Part shown: positions 51,575 through 63,231 of the stretch, piece after piece
How the letters are laid out: the number at the start of each line of letters is the position of its first letter
Numbering within the stretch: the first letter of the stretch is position 1
Assembly (NCBI RefSeq): GCF_024679095.1
Contig: NC_066512.1
Location: forward strand, 18,258,473-18,322,472
DNA from: Eriocheir sinensis
Lineage: Eukaryota; Arthropoda; Malacostraca; Decapoda; Varunidae
DNA length: 64,000 nt
Direction: 5' to 3'
Notes under the pieces: model-generated
Told to the model about the DNA's origin: nothing
Seen by the model: the letters and a program-made list of their open reading frames with translations, nothing else
Database searches by the model: none
Translations under genes and position numbers: made by a program

Positions 51575-53602
51575 ATAGGTAGAGTCAGATGGATAGATAT
51601 AGATATTTGCATAAAATCAGTAACAGGGAAAGTTGGAGATGCTTCTGCCGTGGTCACCGCCCTTTAGGAAGGTTTTCGTGACAGGACAGGGCATCAGAGA
51701 ACTATGTACCAGTCCATACATGGCTTTCTAAACTCTGTAATAATATGTGAATTTGCACACAATGGAAGAACAAGAAGCAAAGTGAAAGGAGGGGCCTGTA
51801 ATGATATGTGAATTTGCACAGAATGGAAGAACAAGAAGCAGAGTGAAAAGAGGGGCCCCACATCTAGACAGCTTATAATGCAATTTTAGGCTATATGTTA
51901 ACTAAAAACATCAGCTCGATGTATGTGACACAATATGAGTGATATCATTTGATGGCAAATAAATCAATAACAAGTTTCACCTGAGTCAAATGTATGATAC
52001 GACGGTACTTCGATATGGCAGAAGAGTCTGGAGACCTATTCCACTGGAAAATTTAGTCCAAAGAAGACTTTCGAGATACAAACAGTTAATTTGCCTAACT
52101 TGTTTAAATAACAGCAAGCCCCTTCATTGTAACAATATATATTTTACATAATACTCACCTGAAACTGTGAAAGTTCATTCTGTACAAAACTCTGTGTTTG
52201 AGCGAGAAGCGTCAAGCAGTTCTCAATACACTGGTGCACCTGATCAACCGAGTTCTCCTTCTTTTCACAGAAGGACGCTACACAAATGTGCATTATTCCC
52301 TGAGGAGGAATTGTTTATATTAACAGAGAAGAGTTACATTAATGCTCTTAATCTCTATATTTTAATATTATCATAGAAATCAATCTCAATTCTTAAATAT
52401 AACTATACTACAAAAGGTAAACACATGCATAGGTACACATCAATTTTTATGAGAACTTAAGCTCTTGGAAGGTTCTGTAATGTTGATTTTGCAAAAAAAA
52501 TCATAAATTTCAAGCAGGCAAAGGAGTGACAACACCACACTGAGTGAACTGTGAGGCGCAAGATGGCCTAGCAGCCGCAGCAGCACCGTGTGGCATTTCA
52601 GCGACAACAAGACGCGTCGAATTTCATTGTATTTTTTTTTCGATAGCTCCCACATAACTTAACAGGTAATATAAAATGTATTAATAAATTAGGTCCGGAT
52701 GGTGTGGTAATTGTTGATATAATATACTGATCAAAAAGAACAATGGAGATATTTGCGAAAAAACGCGTTTGTCCGCCGCTGAAATGTATAGTAGGTTCAC
52801 TTACTATCAGTTTTACTCAAACCTTTTCAAACGAAAAGCATGGTGCTCAATTGTGGCACGGATTGCTCTTGACACCTAATTTTTTGACTAGCCTTCAATG
52901 CACCGCCAGATGCGGTTAATAATAGTTCCATACTGAGAAGTAGTAGGCTTATACGTTATAATGCGGTTCAATGGAGTGAGACGCTTACTTTAAAATAATT
53001 AGTTGCAGGGCAAGCAGGTGGCCTGTCTGTACGTAACTAAAGTTTATTGACCCCTCCTAGTATCGTGTAGGTCTGCGTGTATCCTTTTAAGTGCTGCTTC
53101 TCCACGGCAGGGAACTGTGATCGCTGAGGCTGGGTCGAGTTCCTTGGGAGCAGTAGGTCACATCACTCTATAATATGGCGTAAGAAAGATTTACGTAGAG
53201 CAGCGAAGTATTTAATTGTCAGGTGCAAAACGGGTCCAATGCTTGTCAAAGGTTAGTGTGTTATGCTGACCTTTGACAGATAATGGTCAGTATAAAATAC
53301 TGTTCAGAGTAGCATTCAAAGGTCAGTACAATAATAAACGAAGGTCAATTTAATACACTGACCTTAGACAAACATTTCACCTGTTTTGCATCAGGCGTCA
53401 GTGCTTTACTGCTATAAGCAAACCTTTCTTATACTTCTTCCACGGAATAATCCCTGGACCACCCTTGGACCACGATGCGAAACAGACACACAATCTCTTT
53501 CGTGATAGGCAATGGAAAAAAAAGTCAAGAGAAAATACAAAAAAATAAATGGATAAGAGGTTCGTGTACCTGCTTGTGTGGCATGGTGATGATTTCTTCG
53601 GC
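51575..53602. repeat. Partial segmental copy of the FAM136A 5' region
   Basis: Matches 29505-30025, 30740-31230 and 35335-35972 in the same order and orientation. The copy starts just upstream of exon 3 (in gene sense, in intron 2), includes exon 2 and flanks, skips intron 1 sequence, exon 1 and the promoter, then resumes in far upstream DNA. A 61-bp tandem duplication (51735-51857) is private to this copy. Confidence 0.88.
52159..52299 (-). pseudogene. Duplicated FAM136A exon 2
   Basis: A 141-nt copy of FAM136A exon 2 with intact CAG acceptor, GTGAGT donor and open frame. The second Cys of the first CX3C motif is changed to Phe (CVASF instead of CAASC), and the Arg before CIENC is Gln. No copies of exons 1, 3 or 4 are nearby, so it cannot encode the protein; it lies in the partial locus copy at 51575-53602. 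It could still be spliced as a cryptic exon. Confidence 0.85.
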
Positions 53603-53846
53603 TGAACCATAAGTTAAGCGCCTCAGAGGTTGGGTGTCACATTTCCGGGAAAGTGATGAATAATTTTTTGTACGTCCATGACTTGGTTATCATGAGCCCC
53701 CAATGCATCCACCCTTAATGAACTCTTTGCCATATGCCAACAGTTTTCTCAAGTTAATCATATCATTTTCATCTCCACCAATCTCTATGTATGCACATAA
53801 TGCCTAAGGCCGCGGCCCTGTGTATAAAGGATTCAATGATTGATGG

Positions 53847-53879
<33 letters not shown>

Positions 53880-53975
53880 GCTAAAGACAGTTCAAGGGCG
53901 TAAATAAAAAAAATAAAAAAAGACCGCTACTCACTGCTCCCGAACAGAGGTCAAAGGAGTGTCCAAAAAGAGAGG

Positions 53976-55527
53976 TCAATTTCGGGAGGAGAGGTGTCCT
54001 GATACCCTCCTCTTGAAAGAGTTCAAGTCGTAGGCAGGAGGAAATACAGATGAAGGAAGATTATTCCAGAGTTTACCAGCGTGAGGGATGAAGGAGTGAA
54101 GATGCTGGTTGACTCTTGCATAAGGGGTTTGGACAGTATAGGGATGAGCATGAGTAGAAAGTCGCGTGCAGCGGGGCCGCGGGAGGAGGGGAGGCATGCA
54201 GTTAGCAAGTTCAGAAGAGCAGTCAACATTAAAAAAATATCGATAGAAGATGGAAAGTGAGGCAACATGGCGGCGGAATTTGAGAGGTAGAAGACTATCA
54301 GTATGAGGAGGAGAGCTGATGAGACGAAGAGCCTTTGACTCCACTCTGTCAAGGAGAGCTGTGTGAGTGGAGCCCCCCCACACATGAGATGCATACTCCA
54401 TACGAGGGCGGACAAGGCCCCTGTAAATGGATAGCAACTGTGCGGGGGAGAAGAACTGGCGGAGACGGTACAGAACGCCCAGCCTCGAGGAAGCTGATTT
54501 AGTAAGAGATGAGATATGAAGTTTCCAGTTGAGATTTTGAGTTAAGGATAGACCGAGGATGTTTAGTGTTGAGGAAGGTGATAGCTGAGTGTTGTCAAAG
54601 AATAGTGGATAGTTGTTTGGAGGATTGTGTCGAGTAGATAGGTGGAGAAACTGTGTTTTTGAGGCGTTGAAGGACACCAGGTTCCTCTTGCCCCAATCGG
54701 AAATAATAGTAAGGTCTGAGGCTAAGCGTTCTGTTGCCTCCAGCCTTGAATCGTTAAGTTCCTGTAGGGTGGGTCTTCTATTAAAAGAAGTTGAGTAATG
54801 CAGAGTGGAGTCATCGGCGTAAGAATGGATAGGACATTTCGTTTTGGAAAGAAGATCATCAATGAACAACAGAAAAAGAGTGGGAGATAGGACAGAGAAC
54901 CCTGTGGGACACCACTGTAAATAGGTTTAGGGGAATAACAGTGACCGTCTACCACAGCAGAAATAGAACGGTCAGAAAGGTAACTGGAGATAAAGGTACA
55001 AAGAGAAGGATAGAAATCGTAGGAGGGTAGTTTGGAAAGCAAAGATTTGTGCCAGACCCTGTCAAAACTTTTGATATGTCCAGCGCAATAGCAAAGGTTT
55101 CACCGAAACGGATAAGAGAGGATGACCAAGAGTCAGTTAGGAAGGCAAGGAGATCACCAGTAGAACGCCCCTTGCGGAACCCATACTGGCGATCAGATAG
55201 AAGGTCAGAAGTGGAAAGGTGCTTTTGAATCTTCCGGTTAAGGATTGATTCAAAAGCTTTAGACAGACAAGAAAGTAAAGCTATAGGACGGTAGTTTGAG
55301 GGATTGGAACGGTCACCCTTCTTAGGCACAGGCTGTATGAAGGCATACTTCCAGCAGGAAGGAAAGGTAGATGTTGACAGGCAGAGGCGAAAGAGTTTGA
55401 CCAGGCAGGGTGACAGCACGGAGGCACAGTTTTTAAGGACAATAGGAGGCACTCCATCAGGTCCATAAGCCTTCTGAGGATTGAGGCCAGAGAGGGCATG
55501 GAAAACATAATTTTGAAGAATCTTTAT
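53976..55527 (-). pseudogene. Jockey-like reverse transcriptase, two frameshifts
   Basis: Frame pieces: 55452-54949 (FIQPVPKKGDRSNPSNYRPI, RQYGFRKGRSTGDLLAF), 55042-54722 (SGVPQGS) and 54869-53976 (SYADDSTLHYS, RLGVLYRLRQFF, LVRPRMEYASHVWGG). The YADD active site is intact. One-base deletions near 55060 (after ALDISK) and near 54880 (after SGVPQGS) split the frame. Confidence 0.88.
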
Positions 55528-55531
55528 AACA

Positions 55532-55902
55532 GGCGGTGGCCGAAGTGATAGCGTACTGGACCCACATTCGCCGCGTGATGGACGACGCGGGTTCGAATCC
55601 TCACGCTACCACTCGGATTTTTCAGTCACCGCCGAGTGGCTTAAAACTACCCACATGCTGTCCTGAAGACCACCCATCAACCCGGACTCTAGAGGAAGCC
55701 GTCCAAGCGAATCAAGAACGAGTTCCGGGGGGCAGCATGAGCCAATGCAAGATGGCGCCACTATAAACACTCGCCTGCGCCAGAACGGGCTGGGCCGACC
55801 ATCAGGTCCCACCTGGAAGAAGCCTTGGGCCGACCATCAGGCCCCACCGGGAAGATGCCTACCGGCGCAATAGGCAACAACGTAAAAAAAAAAAAAAAAA
55901 AA
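55532..55902 (+). mobile_element. tRNA-derived SINE, family 1, inserted in a LINE
   Basis: The plus-strand head has GTGGCCGAAGTGATAGCG (A box region) and B box GGTTCGAATCC, the body with doubled tail motif, and poly(A) at 55884-55902. It interrupts the jockey-like LINE at 53849-56203 and is one of the youngest insertions in the window. Confidence 0.9.
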
Positions 55903-56263
55903 GGCACAAAAGAGTCAAAGGGGGGGATGAGTAGGAGGAATATGCCCAGAATCGTCCAGAGTGGAGTTTTTAGAAAAAGTTTGAGAGAAGAGTTCAGCCT
56001 TAGAGATAGATGAGATGGCAGTGTTGCCGTCAGGACTGAGGAGTGGAGGGAAAGATGAAGAAGTGAAGTTGGAGGAAATCTTTTCGGCTAGATGCCAGAA
56101 ATCACGGGAAGAGTTAGAGAAAGCAAGGTTTTGGCATTTTCTATTAATGAAAGAGTTTTTGGTTTGTCGGAGAATAGATTAGGCACGATTCCGGGCCTAT
56201 TAGGACTATTTGCATCTACTTCGAATATGTAAATAAATTAACAATAATATTTTGGTGTTAAAA

Positions 56264-56269
56264 TTTATT
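56264..56269 (-). terminator. Polyadenylation signal of Reeler copy B
   Basis: AATAAA on the minus strand about 140 nt past the stop codon, in the same context (GTTTTAATAAA) as in copy A. Confidence 0.55.
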
Positions 56270-56406
56270 AAAACGCCTACTGGTATGTAAATTATCCTGC
56301 CACTATTAGGGCGATGAATGCCTTTACATAAACCATGTATGCGTGTGGCTCCTTTCAAGTGTCTCGGGTATAGTCCGAGAGGCGCCACCTTCTCGACAGC
56401 CTCCGC

Positions 56407-59129
56407 TTACTGCTCGAAGATAAGGGTCACGTAGGCATTGCGATTAATCACGGTCGTGGCTCTGTAGGGGTAATGGAGAGTTAGGGTATATGTGCACGAC
56501 GAGTTGACGGAAAAACGAGAGTAGTAGAATAACACTGAAATAGCACCAACTCACCGTCAAAAGTATAGTGTCCTATAGCTATGATAGACCCATTGAGACT
56601 AATGAAAGTGCCAGCGTCAGTGAAGTTAACTGCTGATGGGATGATGAAAGGATAATAATGATAACGATGCAGATTAATGAGGATGGGGATGATGAGTGAG
56701 GAGGAGGAAAATAAGACAAAGGGAAACAGGATAATGACAATAAGTAACAAATATATAGAGAGAATAAAGAAGAAATAAAGAAGGAGGAAAATCGGGAGTA
56801 TGAGGATTAGGTGAAGAGGAATGAAGGAAGGCAAGGAGGCGAAAATGACGGCTTTGAGGTACGAAAAGCCTATTTTTGGGTTCACGAAAGAGTTGGTGCA
56901 CTTACTATTATAGCGATTGTGGCCTCGATCGCGGCCCAGGGGCAACCCTGGGCAAAACCGGCAACCTTATTCCACATCTGGATCGAAAGAATCCAGGCTG
57001 CACTAGAACCACATGACCCCAATGAAGCAGGAAAAGTACGTCTGGCAGCACTGTGTTCTCCTCTTGGACCGCCCTCCCACAGCACTCCAGCTTATTTACA
57101 TCCCAAGGAAAACCTCCCCGGGGGAAAAGGGGGTATAAACTTGGAGGGGAAGGAAGGGTGGGAGGCCGAAGGACGTGCACTAGCTCTTTCGTGAACCCAA
57201 AAATAGGCTTTACGTATCTCAAAGCCGTCATTTTAGGTCCCCTCCGAGCTAGTGCACTTGCTACCTGCCACTTGGAGACGGGGCAAGAAGCCCTCACCAC
57301 TGCGGGGAGAGGGAAGACAACTACATAAAACCCTAAGGAGACCAGGGTAAAACAAGAGCAACAAAAAGATCACTTTAAAGTTACGCCATACCCCGAAGAT
57401 GCCACAGAGGGAAGGAAGGACACTTTGAGGTAACCAGCCTCAGATTATTCAGAACAAGGAACAAAAAACGATACAGAGCTTATGTACAAGTACTGTAGTC
57501 CATCTCGTCCTGCGGTGGGAGCCCCAGGGCGCCACAAGGCGATTCCACAACCGAGTGGGAGAGGTAACGCGCTACGAAGCATGATGCTGTGCTCCACTGG
57601 ACTCCATCTTACACCCTTCCAAAGAGTGCGAGTGGATAAACGCTAATGAAGCTGCCACAACCCTCACGTCATGGGCGCGAGGGGCGTGTTTTGGATCGGC
57701 CGCCTCGATGACCCCTCTGAGTCAGTCCGCAATCCATCTGGTGGATAGGGGACGACCCGTGGAAGCGTCTCGGAACAGCACCTGTAGGTCGTCATCCTTT
57801 GGTTCCGACTGAGCCATGTACAGCGTGAGCGTCGTAACAGGGCAAAAGGCGTGAAAGTCGTTCCCCTCCCTCCAAGTCGGTATTACAACCGGCTGGAGCC
57901 TGTGGTCCGCCCCTTCGCCCCTTGGCCAAGGTGCCAAAAGACACCATGCTCCAACTCTCCTTCCTGAGCAAGAAGAAGGAGAAGGACCGGAAGGAGGGAC
58001 GAGTAGCAACGGCTACAAATCGCAGCACCCTCGGCGCCATCGACCACACCCACCCACTCCACTATGTTCAATAGGGCAGAGTGGGGCGGGGGAAGAGGGG
58101 ATGAGTAGCGACGGCTACTGAACAAAGCATCCTCGGCGTCATAGTCCACACGCACGCAACTCTGCCTATCAAAGATAGTGCAGATCGAGTGATTCGGGGA
58201 AGCCCTTGGCGCCATCGACCACCCCCATCCACTCCACCTATGGTCAATAGGGCAGAGTGGGGTGGGGGAGGAGGGGATGAGTAGCGACAACTACTAAACA
58301 AAGCACCCTCGACGCCATAGTCCACACGCACACACACTCTGCCTATCAAAGGTAGTGCAGATCGAGTGAAGCGGGGAAGCCTTCAGCGCCAAAGTCCAGA
58401 CACACACACACTCCACCTATCGTAGAAAGTGCGGAGTGAGGTGGGGTTGGAGGTGTTGAGTAGCAACAGCTACGAGACAACACACCCTCGGCGCCATAAA
58501 CCACCCACTCACCCACTCCACCTATAAAAATAGAGCAGAGTGGGGCCGTAAAGGGCCAGGCCAGGAGAACAGGAACGGTAGCCGACTGGGAAATGAGAGG
58601 AGAGGAGTCCTGAGGCTCTCACCCCTCGCCATGCCACACACGAAGGGTAGTTGGTTTACCATGGAGAAAAAAGTCGATGACCAGCGTGGGCAGGGAAGGA
58701 AGTTGAACCCACGATGGGCAGCGAAAGAACGACTGGAGCGAGATTTGCTTTGAAAGGGCGGTCAAAGAGGAGACACAGTGCCGCCAGACGTATTCTTCCT
58801 GGTTCATTGGATTCATGTGGTTCTAGTTCAACCTGGATTCATTCGATCCAGATGTGGGATAAGGTTGCCGGTTTTGTCCAGGGTTGCCCCTGAGGCGCGA
58901 TCGAGTCTTCAATCGCTAGCAAGTGCACTAGCTCGAGGGGACCTAAAATAGAGGATATGGAGCTATTGCCAAAGGGTCACAGTCATTCATAAGTATTAAG
59001 AGACGGTCCGCTCTTTGTACTCACTGGAGGACGAAGTTGCCGTTATTCCCGTCCAAGTAGAACAGTGTGATGGAGGACTTTTCCGTGGAGCTGGTGTGGG
59101 TGACAGCGACGTCCTGGCGAGACAAGGTT

Positions 59130-59198
<69 letters not shown>

Positions 59199-60142
59199 AT
59201 TGCTATTACTATTACAACTATAATAATCATAATCGCAGCAGCACTTACTTCCTCGCTGGCACAGTTCATGACTTTGAAATCAGAACCATCAGGGTCCACG
59301 ATGAATCCTCCCAGGTTCGTCGCACTGAGTGTCTTTGCTCTCACCACGAAACCCTTAAAGACGGGGCCGCTCAGGGTCACTGTGGAAGGGAGGCAGTGTG
59401 TGGTAACGGTGGTAACAGTTACGGCAACAGCCATAGCTACAGCTACGGCAATAACCAAAGCTGTTTGTTATATATTATAGCAATAGGCTAAATAACCTGA
59501 TAATAAGCCACCACTAACGTCAGTTTTCAAAATTGATGTTTTACGCTTCCTCAAATGTTTGTAATTGTGAAAGATGTATAAGCATCGCCGATTGCCGATG
59601 GAGCAAAGGAAAAATCGCAGCTCAGCTCTACTGAATAAAAGGTTCATAAAGCTACGCTGAAAATTGGTCTTTAATAAATTACATCCTTGTTAGGTATGAT
59701 AATAAGCGACTGAAACCTATTTATTATGACTAGATATCATTGGAACACGTAGTTTTACTGTAGCATGTAAATCATTATAATCAGCCGTCCTAAACACACA
59801 ATACTGGCCGAAGAAGTTTTCTTACGAGGCACAACCAATGGAAAGTATTTTATTTGCATGCAGCTCTTTGCAATATCCATATTAGTATCAGTATCAACAT
59901 GATGTTATTTCTAGGCCACAACCAACAAAAGTGCCCCACCTTTGAAAATGTCAGGGCTGCCCTCCACTGGCTCGGAAGTAAGGGTGTACTCGTTGGTGTT
60001 GTTGACGCCAATCGCACCGAAATTATCGATGTGGTAGACGGGCGACATCAGGGGGTCGTCGCACACATAGTCAGGGGCACCTGACGGGCGGGCTGTGCAC
60101 CCGGTCACCAGGAGGGCCACCACCCCACACACGAGAAGCATT
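56407..60142 (-). CDS. Secreted Reeler-domain protein, copy B, first exon outside the window
   Basis: Visible coding exons on the minus strand are 60142-59940 (203 nt), 59379-59249 (131), 59113-59025 (89) and 56461-56407 (55, stop TAA). Lengths and phases are identical to copy A; only the 8-nt first coding exon is missing. By alignment with copy A that exon should lie roughly 0.4 kb beyond base 64000. The frame is fully open: signal-peptide core LLVCGVVALLV, then Reeler motifs EYTLTSEP, VTLSGPVFKGFVVRA, VTHT, TLFYL and GNFVLQATTV. The Cys pair is kept; conserved Trp133 of copy A is Tyr here. Intron 2 is 560 bp and intron 3 135 bp, close to copy A, but intron 4 is 2563 bp because of an insertion at 56842-58949. 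Intron 1 carries a LINE (60331-63231). It looks functional if its promoter is intact. Confidence 0.88.
57600..57890 (-). pseudogene. Tyrosine recombinase (DIRS/Crypton-like) remnant
   Basis: The minus-strand frame reads FHAFCPVTTLTLYM, LFRDASTGRPLSTRWIAD, stop, then LRGVIEAADP and RAHDVRVVAASLAF. CPV..L..Y, LS..WI...I, and an H-x-x-R box followed by A.S.A are the features of tyrosine recombinases carried by DIRS-like and Crypton elements. At least one internal stop; the catalytic Tyr region is not recognisable. Confidence 0.5.
57990..58520. repeat. Minisatellite of alternating ~100- and ~85-bp units
   Basis: Units start near CTCGGCGCCAT(C/A)GACCAC and alternate between a block with GGGCAGAGTGGGG...GATGAGTAGCGAC and a block with CTGCCTATCAAAG.TAGTGCAG. 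About five to six diverged half-units, inside the intron 4 insertion. Confidence 0.75.
59134..59196 (+). repeat. (GA)n microsatellite at the exon 4 acceptor of Reeler copy B
   Basis: About 31 GA repeats at the position orthologous to the array in copy A, a (CT)n tract in gene sense about 20 nt upstream of the exon 4 acceptor. Confidence 0.9.
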
Positions 60143-60330
60143 CTGTAAAGGTCAAGAGATAAATACGTAAGAGATCCTCAGGACTTGGTTTTCAAAACAG
60201 ACGTTGCCCCTGAGGTGTCTAATGCCGGTTTTGTCATGGAACGCAGAGTCACAATGACATGAATTGGTACCAAGTAACAAAGGACTCAGTTTGACAGCTC
60301 AACGGCAGCAACGTCACCGAGAAAAGCCTA

Positions 60331-63231
60331 TCCTCCCCATTTGGCTGCCGACTTGAGAGGTGTCTTGATAACTCCTCGAACCACTTTCTTATCAATTTCT
60401 GCAACATTCGCGGTCTTCGTTCTAATTTTCATTCTGTAGAACACCATCTCTCCTCCGCTAAACCTCACCTTCTCTTCCTCACCGAAACACAGGTTTCTGA
60501 GGCTACTGACAGCAATCTTTACTCGTTTCCCTCTTACTATCTCTATCCTAAATTCCAATCCAAAGCTGGATGTTGCGCCTACGTGCATCACGATATCACT
60601 TGCTCTCGTGCCCACGACCTTGACTCTTCAGAGTTTTCCACCATCTAGCTAAGACTTCATTGTCATTCTATAACTAAATACATCTGTGCTGTTTATCTCT
60701 CCCCTAATTCTCCCACTCTCCCTTCGCTGAAATCTCCATCCAAGGAGATTTCAATGTTAACCACCAGCTTTGGCTATCATCCTCTTTCACTGACCAGCCT
60801 GGTGCACAAGCCTACAACTTTGCTCTCCTCAATGACCTAGAGCAGTTGGTTCAGCACCCTACACGTATTCCCTAACGTCATGGAGACAGGCCCAACATAC
60901 TAGATCTCTTCCTTACCTCTAACCCTTCTGCTTATTCTCTCAAACTGTTCTCTCCGTTGGGCTCCTCCGATCACAACCTTATTTCTGTATCCTGTCCTAT
61001 CGCTCCTGTACATCCTCTGGACCCACCGAAGAGGCGATGCTTCTGGCAATTTACTTCAGCTCGGTGGGACGATCTGAAGATGTACTTTTCTGATTTCCCG
61101 TGGAATGATTACTGCTTCCAGGAGAGAGACCCCTTTGTGTGTGCCTAGCGCATCACAGAGGTGATTGTCTCTGGAATGGAGGCACACATTTCATGTTCTT
61201 TCTCTACTCCTCATGCTAAAAAGCCTTGTTTTAATCACGCTTGTTCTCGTGCTATCAAAGATAGAGAGGCAGCTCACAAAAGGTACCAGAGCCTTCGCAC
61301 TCCTGCTAACCATGATCTTTATATATTCTTCGACTTACCAAAACATCTTTCATTAATAGAAAATGTCAAAATCTTGCTTTTTCTAATTCTTTCCGGGACT
61401 TCTGGCATCTAGCCAAAAACATCTCCAATTTCACTTCTTCATCTTTCCCTCCTCTCCTTAACCCTGACGGCAGCACCGCCGTCTCATTTATCTCTAAGGC
61501 TGAAATCTTCTCAAACTTTCTGTAACAACTCCACTTTGGACGATTCTGGGCATATTCCTCCTACTCATCCCCCTCTGACTCCTTTATGCCAGTTATTAAG
61601 ATTCTTAAGAACGATGTTTTCTATGCCCACTCTGGCCTCAACTCTCAGAAGGCTTATGGACCTGATGGAGAGCCTCCTATTGTCCTTAAAAACTGTGCCT
61701 CCGTGCTGACACCCTGCCTAATCAAACTCTTTCGCCTCTGCCTATCAACATCTACCTTTCCTTCCTGCTGGAAGTACGCCTTCATACAGCCTTAGCCTAA
61801 GAAGGGTGGTCGCTCCAATCCTTCAAACTACCGTCCTATAGCTTTACTTTCCTGTCTATCTAAAGCTTTTGAATCAATCCTAAACCGGAAGATTCAAAAG
61901 CACCATTCCACTTCTGACCTTCCATCTGATCGCCAGTATGGATTCCGCAAGGGGCGTTCTACTGGGGATCTTCTTGCTCTCTTAACTGACTTGGTCATCC
62001 TCTCTTAGCCGTTTCGGTGAAACTTTCGCAGTTACGCTAGACATATCGAAAGCTTTCGATAGAGTCTGGCACAACTCTTTGCTTTCTAAACTGCCCTCTT
62101 TCGATTTCTATCCTTCTCTCTGTTCCTTTATCTCCAGCTTCCTTTCCGGCCGTTCTATCTCCGCTGTAGTAGATGGTCACTGTTCTTCCCTTAAACCTAT
62201 GAACAGTGGTGTTCCACAGGGCTCTGTCCTATCACCCACTCTCTTCCTGTTATTCATCAATGATTTTTTTTCCATAACAACTGTCCTATCCATTCATACG
62301 TTGACGACTCCACTCTGCATTATTCAACTTCTTTCAACAGAAGACCTTCTCAACAGGAATTACAAGACTCCAGACTGGAGGCTGCAGAACGCTTAACTCA
62401 GACCTTGCTATCATATCCGATTGGGGTATAAGGAACCTTGTGTCCTTTAATTCTTCAAAAACCCAGTTTCTTCACCTATCAACTCGACACAATCTTCCAA
62501 ACACCTATCCCCTATTCTTTGATAACACTCAGCTGTTACCTTCTTCAACACTAAATATCCTTGGTCTATCCTTAGCTCAAAATCTCAACTGGAAACTTCA
62601 TATCTCCTCTCTCACTAAATCAGCTTCCTCGAGGTTGGGCGTTCTGTATCGTCTCTGCCAGTTCTTCTCCCCCGCACAGATGCTTTCCATTTATAGGGGC
62701 CTTGTCCGCCCTCGTATGGAATATGCATCTTACGTGTGAGGGGGGGGCTCCACTCACACAGCTCTCTTGGACAGAGTGGAGTCTAAGGCTCTTCGTCTCA
62801 TCAGCTCTCCTCCTCTTACTGATAGTCTCCTACCTCTTAAATTCCGCCGCCATGCTGCCTCTCTATCTTCTATCGATATTTTCACGCTGACTGCTCTCCT
62901 GAACTTGCTAACTGCATGCCTTCCGCGGCCTCCCTGCACTCGACTGTCCACTCTAGCCCATCCCTATACTGTCCAAACCCCTTATGCAAGAGTTAACCAA
63001 CAACTTCGCTCTTTCATCCCTTACACTGGTAAACTCTGGAACAGCCTTCTTTCGTATGTATTTCCTCCTGCCTATAACTTGACCTCTTTCAAGATGAATG
63101 TATCAAGACACCTCTCTACCCGAAATTGACCTCTCTTTTGGCCACTCTACTATTTTCTGTTGTGGGAGCGGCAAGTAGCGGGCTTTTTTTTATACACTCT
63201 TTTTGTTGCCCTTGAGCCCTTTTGTAAAAAA
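60331..63231 (+). mobile_element. Jockey-like LINE in intron 1 of Reeler copy B
   Basis: The plus-strand element starts right after a block shared with unit A (ACCGAGAAAAGCCT) and ends in a short poly(A) after TTGCCCTTGAGCCCTTTTG. Endonuclease motifs: [39 protein letters not shown] motifs: GFRKGRSTGDLLAL, SGVPQGSVLSPTLFLLFIND and the C-terminal block LVRPRMEYASYV. Nearly full length, but stops (after HPTRIP, VCA and FIQP) and frameshifts make it inactive. Confidence 0.9.

Larger units (their letters stand above)
53849..56203 (-). mobile_element. Jockey-like LINE, 5'-truncated, downstream of Reeler copy B
   Basis: Poly(A) (poly(T) at 53849-53878), then reverse transcriptase coding upward, lacking the endonuclease. 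It interrupts DNA contiguous in unit A (TTGATGGA | CCATTTGCATC near 43745), giving an empty-site comparison. A family-1 SINE is nested at 55532-55902. Same family as the LINE at 60331-63231; clade assignment is by motif style and poly(A) tail only. Confidence 0.88.
56842..58949. mobile_element. Composite insertion with inverted arms and tyrosine-recombinase-like remnant
   Basis: Lies in intron 4 of Reeler copy B; copy A has the empty site (GCGAAAATAGAGGATATGG). AAAAT occurs at both borders. Left part 56842-57234 has its own inverted ends (AAAATGACGGCTTTGAG and CTCAAAGCCGTCATTTT, ~50 bp). The rest, 57230-58949, begins ATTTTAGGTCCCC and ends GGGGACCTAAAAT. About 170 bp near the left (56880-57055) are complementary to 170 bp at the right (58770-58940). 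A minus-strand tyrosine-recombinase-like frame lies at 57600-57890 and a minisatellite at 57990-58520. Confidence 0.7.

Noticed and set aside
56481..56945. 154-codon minus-strand frame
   Set aside because: It covers intron 4 of Reeler copy B and the edge of an insertion; the real exon there is only 56461-56407.
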